Made by a program: the position numbers and the translations under genes | Notes under the pieces: model-generated | Seen by the model: the letters and a program-made list of their open reading frames with translations, nothing else | Told to the model about the DNA's origin: nothing | Database searches by the model: none | Part shown: positions 27,083 to 36,890 of the stretch, in pieces | Position numbering within the stretch: the stretch's first letter is position 1 | How the letters are laid out: each line of letters starts with the position of its first letter | DNA from: Hwangdonia seohaensis | GTDB lineage: Bacteria > Bacteroidota > Bacteroidia > Flavobacteriales > Flavobacteriaceae | DNA: 64,000 bases | Assembly (NCBI RefSeq): GCF_031932625.1 | Contig: NZ_JAVSCK010000003.1 | Location: 770,701 to 834,700 of the forward strand | Direction of reading: 5' to 3'

Positions 27083-27117
27083 AAAAAGCTCAAAAGATTA
27101 ATTTTGAGCTTTTTTAA
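27083..27117 (-). terminator. Rho-independent terminator of clpC
   Basis: AAAAAGCTCAAAA pairs with TTTTGAGCTTTTT around an 8-base loop, 20 bases after the clpC stop codon. Confidence 0.8.
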
Positions 27118-27136
27118 TAAGTTGAAAAATGAAGCA

Positions 27137-29686
27137 CTACGACTCTGTCGGTTTTTCTGATTTTTCAATAGTGATTTTAAGTTCTTGCGATTTTTTATCC
27201 AAATCGATTTTAATCTTATCGCCTTCTTGAACGTGCGAAGTAATGATTTCTTCGGCCAACGCATCTTCAATGTATTTTTGAATAGCTCGTTTAAGTGGCC
27301 TTGCGCCATATTGCTTATCGAAACCTTTGTCTGCTATATAATCTTTTGCGCTTTTGGTAAGCTTTAAAACATAGCCTAAATCTTCAATTCGTAATAACAG
27401 TTTGTCCAATTCGATATCAATAATTTTGTTGATATCTTCTTTTTCCAAAGGATTGAAAACAACAACGTCATCAATTCTATTTAAAAACTCCGGTGCGAAC
27501 GATTTTTTTAGTGCATTCTCAATAATCTTGACTGCATTGGCATCTTCCTGCGCTTTTTGCGACGCGGTTCCAAAACCAATACCTGTTCCGAAATCCTTAA
27601 GTTTTCGGGCACCAATATTAGAAGTCATGATAATTATGGTGTTTCTAAAATCAATTTTTCGGCCTAAACTATCGGTTAAATAACCATCGTCAAGTACTTG
27701 CAATAGCATGTTAAACACATCTGGATGTGCTTTTTCAATTTCATCTAAAAGAATAACGGCATACGGCTTGCGTCTTACTTTCTCGGTTAATTGTCCGCCT
27801 TCTTCATAACCTACGTATCCTGGAGGCGCACCAATTAATCTTGAAATGGCAAATTTTTCCATGTATTCGCTCATATCTATTCTTACCAAAGAGTCTTCGC
27901 TATCAAATAATTCGCGCGATAGCACTTTGGCCAACTGCGTTTTACCAACACCGGTTTGCCCTAAAAATATAAATGAACCAATTGGTTTGTTTGGGTCTTT
28001 AAGCCCCGCACGATTACGCTGTATAGCTTTAACCACCTTGGCAACCGCTTCGTCTTGTCCAATAACTTTTCCTTTAATAAGGTTTGGCAATTCGGCAAGT
28101 TTATTGATTTCGGTTTGTGCAATCCTGTTTACGGGAATGCCCGTCATCATCGATACCACATCGGCTACATTGTCCTCGGTAACAATTTCGCGGTGTTGTT
28201 TGGTTTCTTCTTCCCATTTTTCTTGAGCTGTAGCCAATTCTTTTTCAATGCGTTTTTCATCATCTCGAAGTTTGGCGGCTTCCTCATATTTTTGCTTTTT
28301 AACAACCGAATTCTTGGTTTCCTTAACCGTTTCAAGCTGTTTTTCCAGTTCAAGAATTTGCTTCGGAACATCAATATTTGTAATGTGAACACGCGACCCA
28401 GCTTCGTCTAAAGCGTCAATGGCTTTGTCTGGTAAAAAGCGTTCGGTCATATACCTATTGGTTAATTTCACACAAGCTTCAATAGCCTCTTGTGTATAAT
28501 CTACGTTATGATGCTCTTCGTATTTGCCCTTAATGTTATTGAGGATTTCAATGGTTTCCGCAACCGTAGTGGGTTCTACTATAACTTTTTGGAAACGACG
28601 CTCTAAAGCACCATCTTTTTCAATGTACTGTCTGTATTCATCAAGTGTTGTGGCGCCAATACATTGTATTTCTCCGCGTGCCAACGCCGGTTTAAACATG
28701 TTTGAAGCATCTAAACTTCCTGTGGCGCCACCGGCACCAACAATGGTGTGGATTTCGTCAATAAACAAAATCACATCGTCGTTTTTTTCAAGCTCGTTCA
28801 TTACTGCTTTCATGCGTTCTTCAAACTGTCCGCGGTATTTAGTACCGGCAACCAAACTTGCCAAATCCAAGGTTACCACGCGTTTGTTAAACAAAATACG
28901 CGACACTTTTCGTTTTACAATGCGCAGCGCCAAACCTTCGGCAATGGCAGATTTACCAACTCCGGGTTCGCCAATTAAAAGCGGATTGTTTTTCTTTCGT
29001 CTACTTAAAACCTGCGACACGCGCTGGATTTCTTTTTCGCGGCCAACAACCGGGTCTAATTTTCCTTCATCGGCCATAGCGGTTAAATCGCGCCCAAAAT
29101 TATCTAAAACAGGGGTTTTGGATTTTTTGTTTGCCTTACCCGATGGCGCATTAAATATATTGTCCTTTGCGGCATCGCCTTGCGCGCCGGTATCGTCATC
29201 TTGAAAAGATTCAGATTTTGGCTCTATATAATCGTTATCGTTCGTAATCATAAGTTTAAATTGTTCTTTTACATTGTCGTAATCGACTTTCAGCTTATTT
29301 AAAAGCTTGGTAGTGGGGTCGTTCTCATTTCTTAAAATACATAAAAGTAAATGAGCGGTATTTATTGACGTACTTTGAAATAATTTAGCCTCTAAAAATG
29401 TTGTTTTTAAAGCTCGTTCTGCTTGCCTTGTAAGGTGTAGGTTCTTTTTTTGGTTTGAAGCTACAGTTATATTGGGGTTTGCAGGACTTAAAATTTCTAC
29501 TTTTCGCCTTAAGTGATTCAAATCAATTTCTAAGGCATTTAAAATGTTGATGGCTTTACCGTCGCCATCGCGCAATAGCCCAAGCATTAAGTGTTCGGTG
29601 CCAATAAAATCGTGCCCCAATCTTAGCGCTTCTTCTTTGCTAAATGCAATTACATCTTTTACTCTTGGTGAAAAATTATCATCCAT
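27137..29686 (-). CDS. clpC: ATP-dependent Clp protease ATP-binding subunit ClpC
   Basis: An 849-residue double-AAA+ unfoldase. Two Clp_N repeats (about 5-145) precede the D1 domain with Walker A 'GEPGVGKSA' (239-247), a coiled-coil/UVR-like middle region ('KQKYEEAAKLRDDEKRIEKE'), and the D2 domain with 'GQTGVGKTQ' and 'LLDEIEKAHPDVFN'. The loop 'GIGFGTASQ' matches the ClpP-binding [LIV]GF motif, so it should feed ClpP. The ATG has an unusually good ribosome site for this phylum, AAAGGA about 8 bases upstream. Monocistronic; divergent from gyrA. Confidence 0.96.
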   Translation of the reverse strand: MDDNFSPRVKDVIAFSKEEALRLGHDFIGTEHLMLGLLRDGDGKAINILNALEIDLNHLRRKVEILSPANPNITVASNQKKNLHLTRQAERALKTTFLEAKLFQSTSINTAHLLLCILRNENDPTTKLLNKLKVDYDNVKEQFKLMITNDNDYIEPKSESFQDDDTGAQGDAAKDNIFNAPSGKANKKSKTPVLDNFGRDLTAMADEGKLDPVVGREKEIQRVSQVLSRRKKNNPLLIGEPGVGKSAIAEGLALRIVKRKVSRILFNKRVVTLDLASLVAGTKYRGQFEERMKAVMNELEKNDDVILFIDEIHTIVGAGGATGSLDASNMFKPALARGEIQCIGATTLDEYRQYIEKDGALERRFQKVIVEPTTVAETIEILNNIKGKYEEHHNVDYTQEAIEACVKLTNRYMTERFLPDKAIDALDEAGSRVHITNIDVPKQILELEKQLETVKETKNSVVKKQKYEEAAKLRDDEKRIEKELATAQEKWEEETKQHREIVTEDNVADVVSMMTGIPVNRIAQTEINKLAELPNLIKGKVIGQDEAVAKVVKAIQRNRAGLKDPNKPIGSFIFLGQTGVGKTQLAKVLSRELFDSEDSLVRIDMSEYMEKFAISRLIGAPPGYVGYEEGGQLTEKVRRKPYAVILLDEIEKAHPDVFNMLLQVLDDGYLTDSLGRKIDFRNTIIIMTSNIGARKLKDFGTGIGFGTASQKAQEDANAVKIIENALKKSFAPEFLNRIDDVVVFNPLEKEDINKIIDIELDKLLLRIEDLGYVLKLTKSAKDYIADKGFDKQYGARPLKRAIQKYIEDALAEEIITSHVQEGDKIKIDLDKKSQELKITIEKSEKPTES

Positions 29687-29828
29687 AACTTGTTCCTTTC
29701 TGCATTAAAAATAATAATAATAGTTTATTAAAGGCAAAAACTGTTCCTTAAATTGCTAATTGACGAAAAAATCTTTATAAAATCAAAATTTTTACCCGCA
29801 TACTTATTAACTAAAAAAGGATGTGAAA

Positions 29829-29860
29829 TTGTTAATAAAAAACATGAAAAAATATGATTG
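29829..29860 (+). promoter_or_regulatory. Possible gyrA promoter
   Basis: TTG (29829-29831) and TATGATTG (29853-29860) are separated by 21 bases and match the TTG/TAnnTTTG pattern with one mismatch. The leader would be about 70 bases. No equally good site was seen for clpC in the 250-base divergent gap. Confidence 0.4.
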
Positions 29861-29936
29861 AAAGTCTTACTATGACTAATGAAAGTTATATATTAGCATG
29901 TTTTGAAAAATTCATAAAAACTTAATTAAAATATTT

Positions 29937-32501
29937 ATGGAAGAAGGAGAAAAATTGATCCCTATTAATATTGAAGATGAGATGAAATCGGCTTACATTG
30001 ATTATTCAATGTCGGTCATTGTGTCACGTGCCTTACCCGATGTAAGAGATGGCTTAAAGCCAGTACACAGACGTGTGCTTTACGGGATGCACGAATTAGG
30101 TGTTAGGGCAAACTCAGCACATAAAAAATCTGCAAGAATTGTAGGGGAGGTTTTAGGTAAGTATCACCCGCACGGAGATACTTCGGTTTACGACGCTATG
30201 GTGCGTATGGCGCAAGAATGGAGTTTGCGCTATATGTTGGTTGATGGCCAAGGAAACTTTGGCTCTATTGACGGCGATAGTCCTGCAGCAATGCGTTATA
30301 CCGAAGCGCGTATGCGTAAAATATCTGAGGATATGCTGGCGGATATTGACAAGGAAACCGTAGATCATAAATTAAATTTTGATGATACGCTGCAAGAGCC
30401 AACCGTTTTGCCAACCCGTATTCCTGGGCTTTTGGTAAATGGCGCTTCGGGTATTGCCGTGGGTATGGCAACCAATATGCCACCGCACAATTTAACCGAA
30501 GTGGTAAACGGAACCATTGCATATATTGAAAATAACGATATTGAAATTGACGAACTTATACAGCACATTAAAGCACCCGATTTTCCAACAGGTGGAACCA
30601 TTTATGGCTACGATGGCGTAAAGGAAGCATTTCACACCGGTCGCGGACGTATTGTTATGCGTGCCAAAGCCAATATTGAAGAGGTAAACGGGCGCGAATG
30701 TATTGTCGTGGAAGAGATTCCGTATCAGGTGAATAAAGCAGATATGATTAAAAAAACTGCAGACTTGGTAAACGATAAAAAAATGGATGGTATTGCAACC
30801 ATTCGCGATGAATCCGATAGAAACGGTATGCGCATTGTTTACGTTTTAAAACGTGATGCCATTCCAAATATCGTTCTAAATAAATTATTCAAATACACCG
30901 CATTACAATCATCTTTTAGTGTTAATAATATTGCGCTGGTAAATGGACGTCCGCAATTATTGAATTTAAAAGAGCTCATTCATTATTTTGTTGAGCACAG
31001 ACACGAGGTTGTGGTGCGCCGTACAACTTACGAGTTGCGCAAAGCGGAAGAACGCGCCCATATTTTAGAAGGATTGATTATAGCTTCGGATAACATTGAC
31101 GAGGTTATTAAAATTATAAGAGCATCATCAAATGCCGATGAAGCCCGCGAGAAATTAATCGAACGTTTTAAACTTTCAGAAATTCAAGCGAAAGCCATTG
31201 TCGAAATGCGTTTACGTCAGCTTACAGGTTTAGAGCAGGACAAACTGCGTTCGGAGTACGATGATTTAATGCTTACCATTGAAGATTTAAAAGATATTCT
31301 TGATAAAAAAGAACGTCGCATGGACATCATTAAAAGCGAATTGGAAGTTGTAAGGGATAAATATGGTGATGAGCGTCGTTCAACTATTGAATATGCAGGT
31401 GGCGATTTAAGTATCGAAGATATGATTCCGGATGAAAAAGTGGTCATCACAATTTCGCATGCCGGTTATATCAAGCGTACCTCATTAACCGAATACAAAA
31501 CACAAAATAGAGGTGGCGTTGGTCAAAAAGCATCAACAACACGTAACGAAGATTTCTTAGAGCATCTATTTGTGGGTACCAACCATCAATATATGCTGTT
31601 CTTCACCCAAAAAGGAAAGTGTTTCTGGATGCGCGTTTACGAGATTCCAGAAGGCAGTAAAACCTCAAAAGGTCGAGCTATTCAAAATCTTATAAATATT
31701 GAGCAAGACGATAAAGTAATGGCTTTCATTTGTACTCAAGATTTAAAGGACGAAGCGTATATAAACAGCCATTATGTCATTATGGCAACTAAAAAAGGTC
31801 AAGTTAAAAAGACCTCTTTAGAGCAATATTCGCGTCCGCGTACCAACGGAATCAATGCGATAACCATTAAAGAAGATGATGTATTATTAGAAGCGAAGCT
31901 AACTACTGGCGAAAGCCAAGTAATGCTAGCCTTAAAATCTGGTAAGGCCATCCGTTTTGAAGAAGCCAAAACCAGACCAATGGGTCGTGGTGCCTCTGGT
32001 GTTCGCGGTATTCGTTTGCAAGACGAAAAAACCGATGAGGTTGTTGGAATGATTGCGGTTGATGATATGGAGAGTGATATCCTTGTCGTTTCAGAAAATG
32101 GTTATGGAAAACGCTCAAGTTTAGAGGACTACAGAATTACCAATAGAGGCGGAAAAGGTGTAAAAACTATTTCTATTACAGAAAAAACAGGTAACTTAGT
32201 GTCGATTAAGAACGTAACCGATGACGATGATTTAATGATTATCAACAAATCGGGAATTGCTATTCGAATGGCCGTTCAAGATTTAAGGGTTATGGGAAGA
32301 GCCACCCAAGGGGTTAAATTAATTAACCTAAAAGGAAACGACTCTATTGCGGCTGTTGCCAAAGTAATGCATGATGAAGATGAGGTTGAATTAGATGAAA
32401 ATGGTAATACGATAAATCCAGAAACCATTGAAAATACTGATGCTTCAGAAGATGGCACAACTCTTGATAATAATAACAACGAAAACAAAAATGACAATTA
32501 A
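29937..32501 (+). CDS. gyrA: DNA gyrase subunit A
   Basis: The 854-residue topoisomerase IIA subunit that cuts and rejoins DNA. The winged-helix domain holds the catalytic Tyr121 in 'SPAAMRYTEARM'. The quinolone-determining loop reads 'HPHGDTSVYD', so the residue equivalent to E. coli Ser83 is Thr82 and Asp87 is Asp86. The C-terminal pinwheel domain has the GyrA-box-like 'QNRGGVGQK' near residue 525. The last ~35 residues are an acidic, Asn-rich tail. Followed at 18 bases by a TPR protein gene. Confidence 0.97.
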   Translation: MEEGEKLIPINIEDEMKSAYIDYSMSVIVSRALPDVRDGLKPVHRRVLYGMHELGVRANSAHKKSARIVGEVLGKYHPHGDTSVYDAMVRMAQEWSLRYMLVDGQGNFGSIDGDSPAAMRYTEARMRKISEDMLADIDKETVDHKLNFDDTLQEPTVLPTRIPGLLVNGASGIAVGMATNMPPHNLTEVVNGTIAYIENNDIEIDELIQHIKAPDFPTGGTIYGYDGVKEAFHTGRGRIVMRAKANIEEVNGRECIVVEEIPYQVNKADMIKKTADLVNDKKMDGIATIRDESDRNGMRIVYVLKRDAIPNIVLNKLFKYTALQSSFSVNNIALVNGRPQLLNLKELIHYFVEHRHEVVVRRTTYELRKAEERAHILEGLIIASDNIDEVIKIIRASSNADEAREKLIERFKLSEIQAKAIVEMRLRQLTGLEQDKLRSEYDDLMLTIEDLKDILDKKERRMDIIKSELEVVRDKYGDERRSTIEYAGGDLSIEDMIPDEKVVITISHAGYIKRTSLTEYKTQNRGGVGQKASTTRNEDFLEHLFVGTNHQYMLFFTQKGKCFWMRVYEIPEGSKTSKGRAIQNLINIEQDDKVMAFICTQDLKDEAYINSHYVIMATKKGQVKKTSLEQYSRPRTNGINAITIKEDDVLLEAKLTTGESQVMLALKSGKAIRFEEAKTRPMGRGASGVRGIRLQDEKTDEVVGMIAVDDMESDILVVSENGYGKRSSLEDYRITNRGGKGVKTISITEKTGNLVSIKNVTDDDDLMIINKSGIAIRMAVQDLRVMGRATQGVKLINLKGNDSIAAVAKVMHDEDEVELDENGNTINPETIENTDASEDGTTLDNNNNENKNDN

Positions 32502-32519
32502 CTAAATATTATTAATAAA

Positions 32520-33770
32520 ATGAAAAAACAATTAATTATAGCTTTAGCCATCTCAATAAGTGCATTTTCATTTGCACAAAAAAAAGAATTGAGATCTGCA
32601 GAAAAAGCTATTAAAGGAAACAATTTTGCAGAAGCAAAAGCAGCACTTAATCAAGCTGAGGCTTTAATGACTTCTATGGACGACAAAAACAAAGCCAAAT
32701 ATTATTACTTGTTAGGGCAAGCGCTTTACGCAAATGGGGCAGGCTCAAGTCAAGATATTGATAAGGCTTTAGAGAGCTTAGAAAATGTTAATGGCGCTTA
32801 TGGTGATGAGGTTACTGCGTTAAAGCAAACCATGACTAACGACATTTTAACAAAAGGAAATCAGGCCTACGAAGACAAAGATTTTTCAACTGCTTCAAAA
32901 CACTTTGAGCATGCTTACCGAACGTCTACAAAAGACACCTTGTTTCTTTATTACGCTGCCGCTACAGCTGTGAATGTTCAAGAATATGATAGAGCTTTAA
33001 AGCTATACGAAGAGCTTAAACAGTTAGATTATACCGGCATTCAAAAAGAATACTTTGCTACTAATGTTGAAACTGGTGAAGAAGAGGTGCTAGATAAAAC
33101 AAATCGCGATCTTTTTGTAAAAGCTAAAAGCCATATTAAACCAGGTGAACGATTAACGGAATCTAAAAAAGCCGAAATCGTTAAAAATGTAGCTCTTATT
33201 TACGTAAGCCAAGGCAATAACGAAAAGGCATTAGAGGCTATGAAAGATGCTAGGGCAGAAAGTCCTGACGATATTAACTTGTTACTTTCTGAAGCCAACG
33301 TGCATTTTAAAATGGGTAACAAGGAAGAGTTTAAAAAGCTATTGGAAATAGCAACTCAAAAAGACCCTGAAAATGCCGAGTTGCAATATAACTTGGGTGT
33401 AATTGCCGCAGAATCTGAAGATACTGAAGGTGCAAAAAAATATTACGATAAGGCTATCGAATTAGACCCAAACTATATAAATGCTTATATAAATATGGCG
33501 GCCTTAATTTTAAATGGTGAGCAAGCTATTATTGAGGAAATGAACGGTTTGGGAACTTCTAAAAAAGATGATTTACGCTATGACGAGTTAAGAGAAGAGC
33601 GTCAAAATATATACAAAAGCGCCATACCTTATTTAGATAAAGCCATAGCTATTGATTCAAAAAACATAAATGCTGCTAAAACATTAATGAATATTTACAG
33701 TGTTATTGGCGAAACAGCTAAATATAAAGCAATGAAAGAAAGAGTTGAAGCTATTGAAGCTGGAAACTAA
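32520..33770 (+). CDS. Exported TPR-repeat protein
   Basis: A 416-residue protein with a signal peptide (MKKQLIIALAISISAFSFAQ) and many tetratricopeptide units, for example 'ALKLYEELKQLDYTGIQKEYF', 'ALIYVSQGNNEKALEAMKDA', 'YNLGVIAAESEDTEGAKKYYDKAIELDPNYINAYINMA'. TPRs scaffold protein complexes; partners in the periplasm are unknown. It is cotranscribed with gyrA and closed by a strong terminator. Confidence 0.85.
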   Translation: MKKQLIIALAISISAFSFAQKKELRSAEKAIKGNNFAEAKAALNQAEALMTSMDDKNKAKYYYLLGQALYANGAGSSQDIDKALESLENVNGAYGDEVTALKQTMTNDILTKGNQAYEDKDFSTASKHFEHAYRTSTKDTLFLYYAAATAVNVQEYDRALKLYEELKQLDYTGIQKEYFATNVETGEEEVLDKTNRDLFVKAKSHIKPGERLTESKKAEIVKNVALIYVSQGNNEKALEAMKDARAESPDDINLLLSEANVHFKMGNKEEFKKLLEIATQKDPENAELQYNLGVIAAESEDTEGAKKYYDKAIELDPNYINAYINMAALILNGEQAIIEEMNGLGTSKKDDLRYDELREERQNIYKSAIPYLDKAIAIDSKNINAAKTLMNIYSVIGETAKYKAMKERVEAIEAGN

Positions 33771-33810
33771 TTTTTGATTGTATTTTAAAATTGTGCTTTA
33801 AAAAGCCATA

Positions 33811-33855
33811 AAAAAACTGCCCCCGAAATTTAAAAATTTCGGGGGCAGTTTTTTT
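33811..33855 (+). terminator. Strong Rho-independent terminator
   Basis: AAAAAACTGCCCCCGAAATTT pairs perfectly with its complement around a 3-base loop, with T7 after the stem. Ends gyrA-TPR and, in the other direction, could close yebC. Confidence 0.93.
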
Positions 33856-33898
33856 ATGCGCTAATATGGTTGGGAAATTAATAGAACGCTAAAGTTGT

Positions 33899-34618
33899 TT
33901 ATTCGGTGGTTTCTTCCATGGTGTGGTAAACGTTTTGCACATCATCATCTTCTTCAAGTTTTTCCAATAGCTTTTCAACATCTTCAGCTTGTTCTGTTGT
34001 TAATTGCTTAGTCACCTGCGGTATGCGTTCAAATCCCGAAGATAATATTTCAATGTCACGGTTTTCCAATTCGGCCTGAATGGCTCCAAAACTTTCAAAA
34101 GGCGCGTAAATTAAAATGCCATCGTCATCGGCAAATACTTCTTCGGCACCAAAATCAATAAACTCCAATTCTATTTCCTCTGGGTCTAAACCTTCGGCAT
34201 TAATTCTAAAATTACAAGTGTGGTCGAACATAAAAACCACCGATCCCGATGTGCCTAAACTACCTTCACATTTATTAAAATAACTGCGAACGTTGGCTAC
34301 GGTACGTGTGTTGTTATCGGTTGCCGTTTCCACCAAAACGGCAATACCGTGTGGTGCGTAGCCTTCAAAAATCACTTCTTTATAGTCGCCTTGGTTTTTA
34401 TCGCTGGCACGTTTTATAGCGCGCTCAATGTTATCTTTAGGCATGTTCACGGCCTTCGCATTTTGTATAACAGCACGCAAACGCGAATTGCTATCTGGGT
34501 CTGGACCACCTTCTTTAACCGCCATTACAATATCTTTACCAATGCGTGTAAAGGCTTTGCTCATTGCAGACCAACGCTTCATTTTCCTTGCTTTTCTAAA
34601 CTCGAAAGCTCTTCCCAT
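33899..34618 (-). CDS. yebC: YebC/PmpR family protein
   Basis: A 239-residue protein of the YebC/TACO1 family. It begins 'MGRAFEFRKARKMKRWSAMSK' and has 'GGPDPDSNSRLRAVIQNAKAVNMPKDNIERAIKRA' and 'YEGYAPHGIAVLVE'-type motifs, ending in an acidic tail. Older work treats these as DNA-binding regulators; recent work links them to ribosomal translation of proline-rich stretches. Cytoplasmic, monocistronic. Confidence 0.95.
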   Translation of the reverse strand: MGRAFEFRKARKMKRWSAMSKAFTRIGKDIVMAVKEGGPDPDSNSRLRAVIQNAKAVNMPKDNIERAIKRASDKNQGDYKEVIFEGYAPHGIAVLVETATDNNTRTVANVRSYFNKCEGSLGTSGSVVFMFDHTCNFRINAEGLDPEEIELEFIDFGAEEVFADDDGILIYAPFESFGAIQAELENRDIEILSSGFERIPQVTKQLTTEQAEDVEKLLEKLEEDDDVQNVYHTMEETTE

Positions 34619-34766
34619 AATATGTTGAGTTGTTTGTTGTTAATTTGTTAAACTGAATTAAAACGTAAAAATAAAAAAAGTAAGCAGAACTGAAAGTTTC
34701 TATTATTGTTAATGGTTTTTGTGACCAAAAACAAATACTGAAAACTACCGCTGCCCACTGAATACG

Positions 34767-35060
34767 CTATTCGTCGTCCGGCTCTACAATATGCTCTATG
34801 GCTTTTGCCAATTTAAAATCTTTATTGGTTACCCCATTGGCATCGTGCGTTGATAAAGATATGGTAAGCACATTGTACACGTTGCTCCAATTTGGGTGGT
34901 GGTTTAAGGCTTCGCATTCAAAAGCAATTCTGCTCATGGCGCTAAAGCAATCTTTAAAATTTTCGAATTCAAATTCGGCGTGAATCGCATCATCATAATA
35001 CTCCCAATCTGGTAAATGCAATAATTTTTTTTCTATGTCGTCTTTTGATAGTTTACTCAT
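34767..35060 (-). CDS. 4a-hydroxytetrahydrobiopterin dehydratase
   Basis: A 97-residue pterin-4a-carbinolamine dehydratase, which regenerates the pterin cofactor after aromatic amino acid hydroxylation. The active-site segment 'ECEALNHHPNWSNVYNVLTI' contains the two adjacent His residues, and 'STHDANGVTNKDFKLA' holds the conserved third His and C-terminal helix. No phenylalanine hydroxylase gene is in the window. Downstream in the same direction as gcvT, glsA and the epimerase gene, spaced 55 bases from the last. Confidence 0.92.
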   Translation of the reverse strand: MSKLSKDDIEKKLLHLPDWEYYDDAIHAEFEFENFKDCFSAMSRIAFECEALNHHPNWSNVYNVLTISLSTHDANGVTNKDFKLAKAIEHIVEPDDE

Positions 35061-35115
35061 AATTTATGTTTTAAATTTATAGTTACACTGCTCTTATTTC
35101 AAGCATTAAGATCCA

Positions 35116-35946
35116 TTAAATTTTTAATTCCGTTAATATATCTTGACTTAATAACTGCAGGTTTCTTGGTAATAGATTATATTTTGGCAATACCGCTAAA
35201 TACCTGTCGTCGTTAGTCGTGTAAACCTGTTTAAATAAGGCTTTAGGGTTGCCCAATGATTTAACCATTTCCTTAATAAAATCGTCGTGGTGCACCAAAT
35301 CGGTACTTCCTAAATGGAAGATACCCGATTTATTTCTGTTGATTATATAATGTGTTTGTTGTGTTACTTTAGTGTCGGTTGTTACATTCATAATTAAATT
35401 TGGAAATACCTCGATAGCCGTTTTGTTTTTTATGTGCTGAAGTATTTCCAACACACGGGGCGACTGATTTCCAAAAACCATGGGCAAGCGTAAAATGGCG
35501 ACTTGTTTTTTAGGTAATCGCAATAACATGTTTTCAATTTTTATTTTAAAATGCCCATAAATACTATTACTGTATGTTTTATCGGTTTCGTAGCTTGGAT
35601 ACTTGCTGTAGGCGTCAAAAACATTTGCAGACGATAGAAATATTAGTTTTATCTTATTTAGAAACACATATTCCGCAAGATGTTGATGCACTAAAACTTG
35701 CTTTGAAAAATCGCCACGAAGCGCCGAAATAATTATAGTTGGCTTTACAATATCCAGAATTTCGTAAACATCATCTTCTTCAATATTATACTGAAAAAAG
35801 TGATGGTTTTTTTCCAGCGTTTTGTTTGTTATGTTATACGTGCCAAAAGTTCTAAAATAGGAGCAGAGCTCCTTGTAAATGGCACCGCCTAAAAATCCGC
35901 TTGCTCCTAAAATTAAAATAATATGCTTGTTTTCTTGCCTTTTCAT
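35116..35946 (-). CDS. NAD-dependent epimerase/reductase-like protein (RmlD/SDR type)
   Basis: A 276-residue extended short-chain dehydrogenase. The NAD(P)-binding motif is 'ILGASGFLGGAIY' near residue 15, and the catalytic YxxxK is in 'IYGHFKIKIE'. 'ILRLPMVFGNQSPRVLEIL' resembles dTDP-4-dehydrorhamnose reductase and related enzymes. The substrate is not known. It lies 26 bases after glsA. Confidence 0.82.
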   Translation of the reverse strand: MKRQENKHIILILGASGFLGGAIYKELCSYFRTFGTYNITNKTLEKNHHFFQYNIEEDDVYEILDIVKPTIIISALRGDFSKQVLVHQHLAEYVFLNKIKLIFLSSANVFDAYSKYPSYETDKTYSNSIYGHFKIKIENMLLRLPKKQVAILRLPMVFGNQSPRVLEILQHIKNKTAIEVFPNLIMNVTTDTKVTQQTHYIINRNKSGIFHLGSTDLVHHDDFIKEMVKSLGNPKALFKQVYTTNDDRYLAVLPKYNLLPRNLQLLSQDILTELKI

Positions 35947-35972
35947 AATTCAACCACAACATAGAAGCTATT

Positions 35973-36887
35973 CTAAAAAATGGATAGTTTGGTTTTTGTA
36001 GTAAATTTTGCCAAAGCCAACATACCTAATTTTGAATTTCCTTTTTTATTAAGTCCAGGCGACCACGTTGAAATTACAAATTTATCTGGAAGTAATGCAA
36101 CAATGCCACCACCAACACCACTTTTTCCTGGAAGCCCAACTTCAAAGGCAAATTCCCCTGCTTCATCATAAAAACCACATGTTAGCATTAAGGCATTTAC
36201 ACGTTTTACTTGTCCGTCTGTAATGTGTAATTTATCTTGTAAACACCTGCCATTATTTGCAAACAAATAAAAGGCGTTTGATAGTTGACTACACGACATT
36301 TCAATAGAACATTGGTGAAAGTAGAAATCTAAAACTTCATCAACTGGGTTTTGTAAATTTTTAAAAGATTTTAAAAGATTAGCTGCCGCATAATTTTTAA
36401 AACCAGTTAGTTTTTCTGAAAGTGCCACATCTTTATTAAAGCAAATCGTATTATCGCCTGTAAGATCTCTTAAATAGCTTAAGAAATCCTCTTTTGGATT
36501 TTTTAAGTTTGAAACCAAAATATCAGCAATTACAATAGCTCCAGAATTTATTAATGGGTTTCTAGGAATTCCATTTTCAATTTCTAATAATGCCAATTGA
36601 TTAAATTTATGTCCAGATGGTTCTACGTCAATACGTTCCCAAATAGCTTCGCCAATAAGTTCCATTGCTTTAGATAAAGCTAGAACTTTAGATATACTTT
36701 GTATTGAAAAACGCTTTTTATAATCACCAATGCCATAACTTTTCCCATCAGAAGTTCTTAAATGAATACCAAAATTATTTTTGTCAATATGTTCTAATTC
36801 AGGAATATATGAAGCCACTATGCCTTTATCAGAAGCATTAATAGCATCTTGGTAAATACTTTCTAAAATGACTTGAAAATCTGGCAT
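35973..36887 (-). CDS. glsA: Glutaminase
   Basis: A 304-residue serine-dependent beta-lactamase-like glutaminase that converts glutamine to glutamate and ammonia. Features include the catalytic Ser-x-x-Lys in 'FSIQSISKVLA', 'EPSGHKFNQL', 'NPLINSGAIVI', and 'GKSGVGGGIVALLP' near the C-terminus. Length is as usual for the family. It starts 3 bases after gcvT, so it is cotranscribed with it. Confidence 0.95.
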   Translation of the reverse strand: MPDFQVILESIYQDAINASDKGIVASYIPELEHIDKNNFGIHLRTSDGKSYGIGDYKKRFSIQSISKVLALSKAMELIGEAIWERIDVEPSGHKFNQLALLEIENGIPRNPLINSGAIVIADILVSNLKNPKEDFLSYLRDLTGDNTICFNKDVALSEKLTGFKNYAAANLLKSFKNLQNPVDEVLDFYFHQCSIEMSCSQLSNAFYLFANNGRCLQDKLHITDGQVKRVNALMLTCGFYDEAGEFAFEVGLPGKSGVGGGIVALLPDKFVISTWSPGLNKKGNSKLGMLALAKFTTKTKLSIF

Positions 36888-36890
36888 AAA

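Noticed and set aside
27055..27309. N-terminal extension of the STAS-like protein
   Set aside because: It overlaps clpC coding sequence out of frame and crosses its terminator; the ATG at 27054 gives the family-like start.
28524..29204. Long open frame antisense to clpC
   Set aside because: The opposite strand is a complete, well conserved ClpC; the antisense frame has no recognisable motif.
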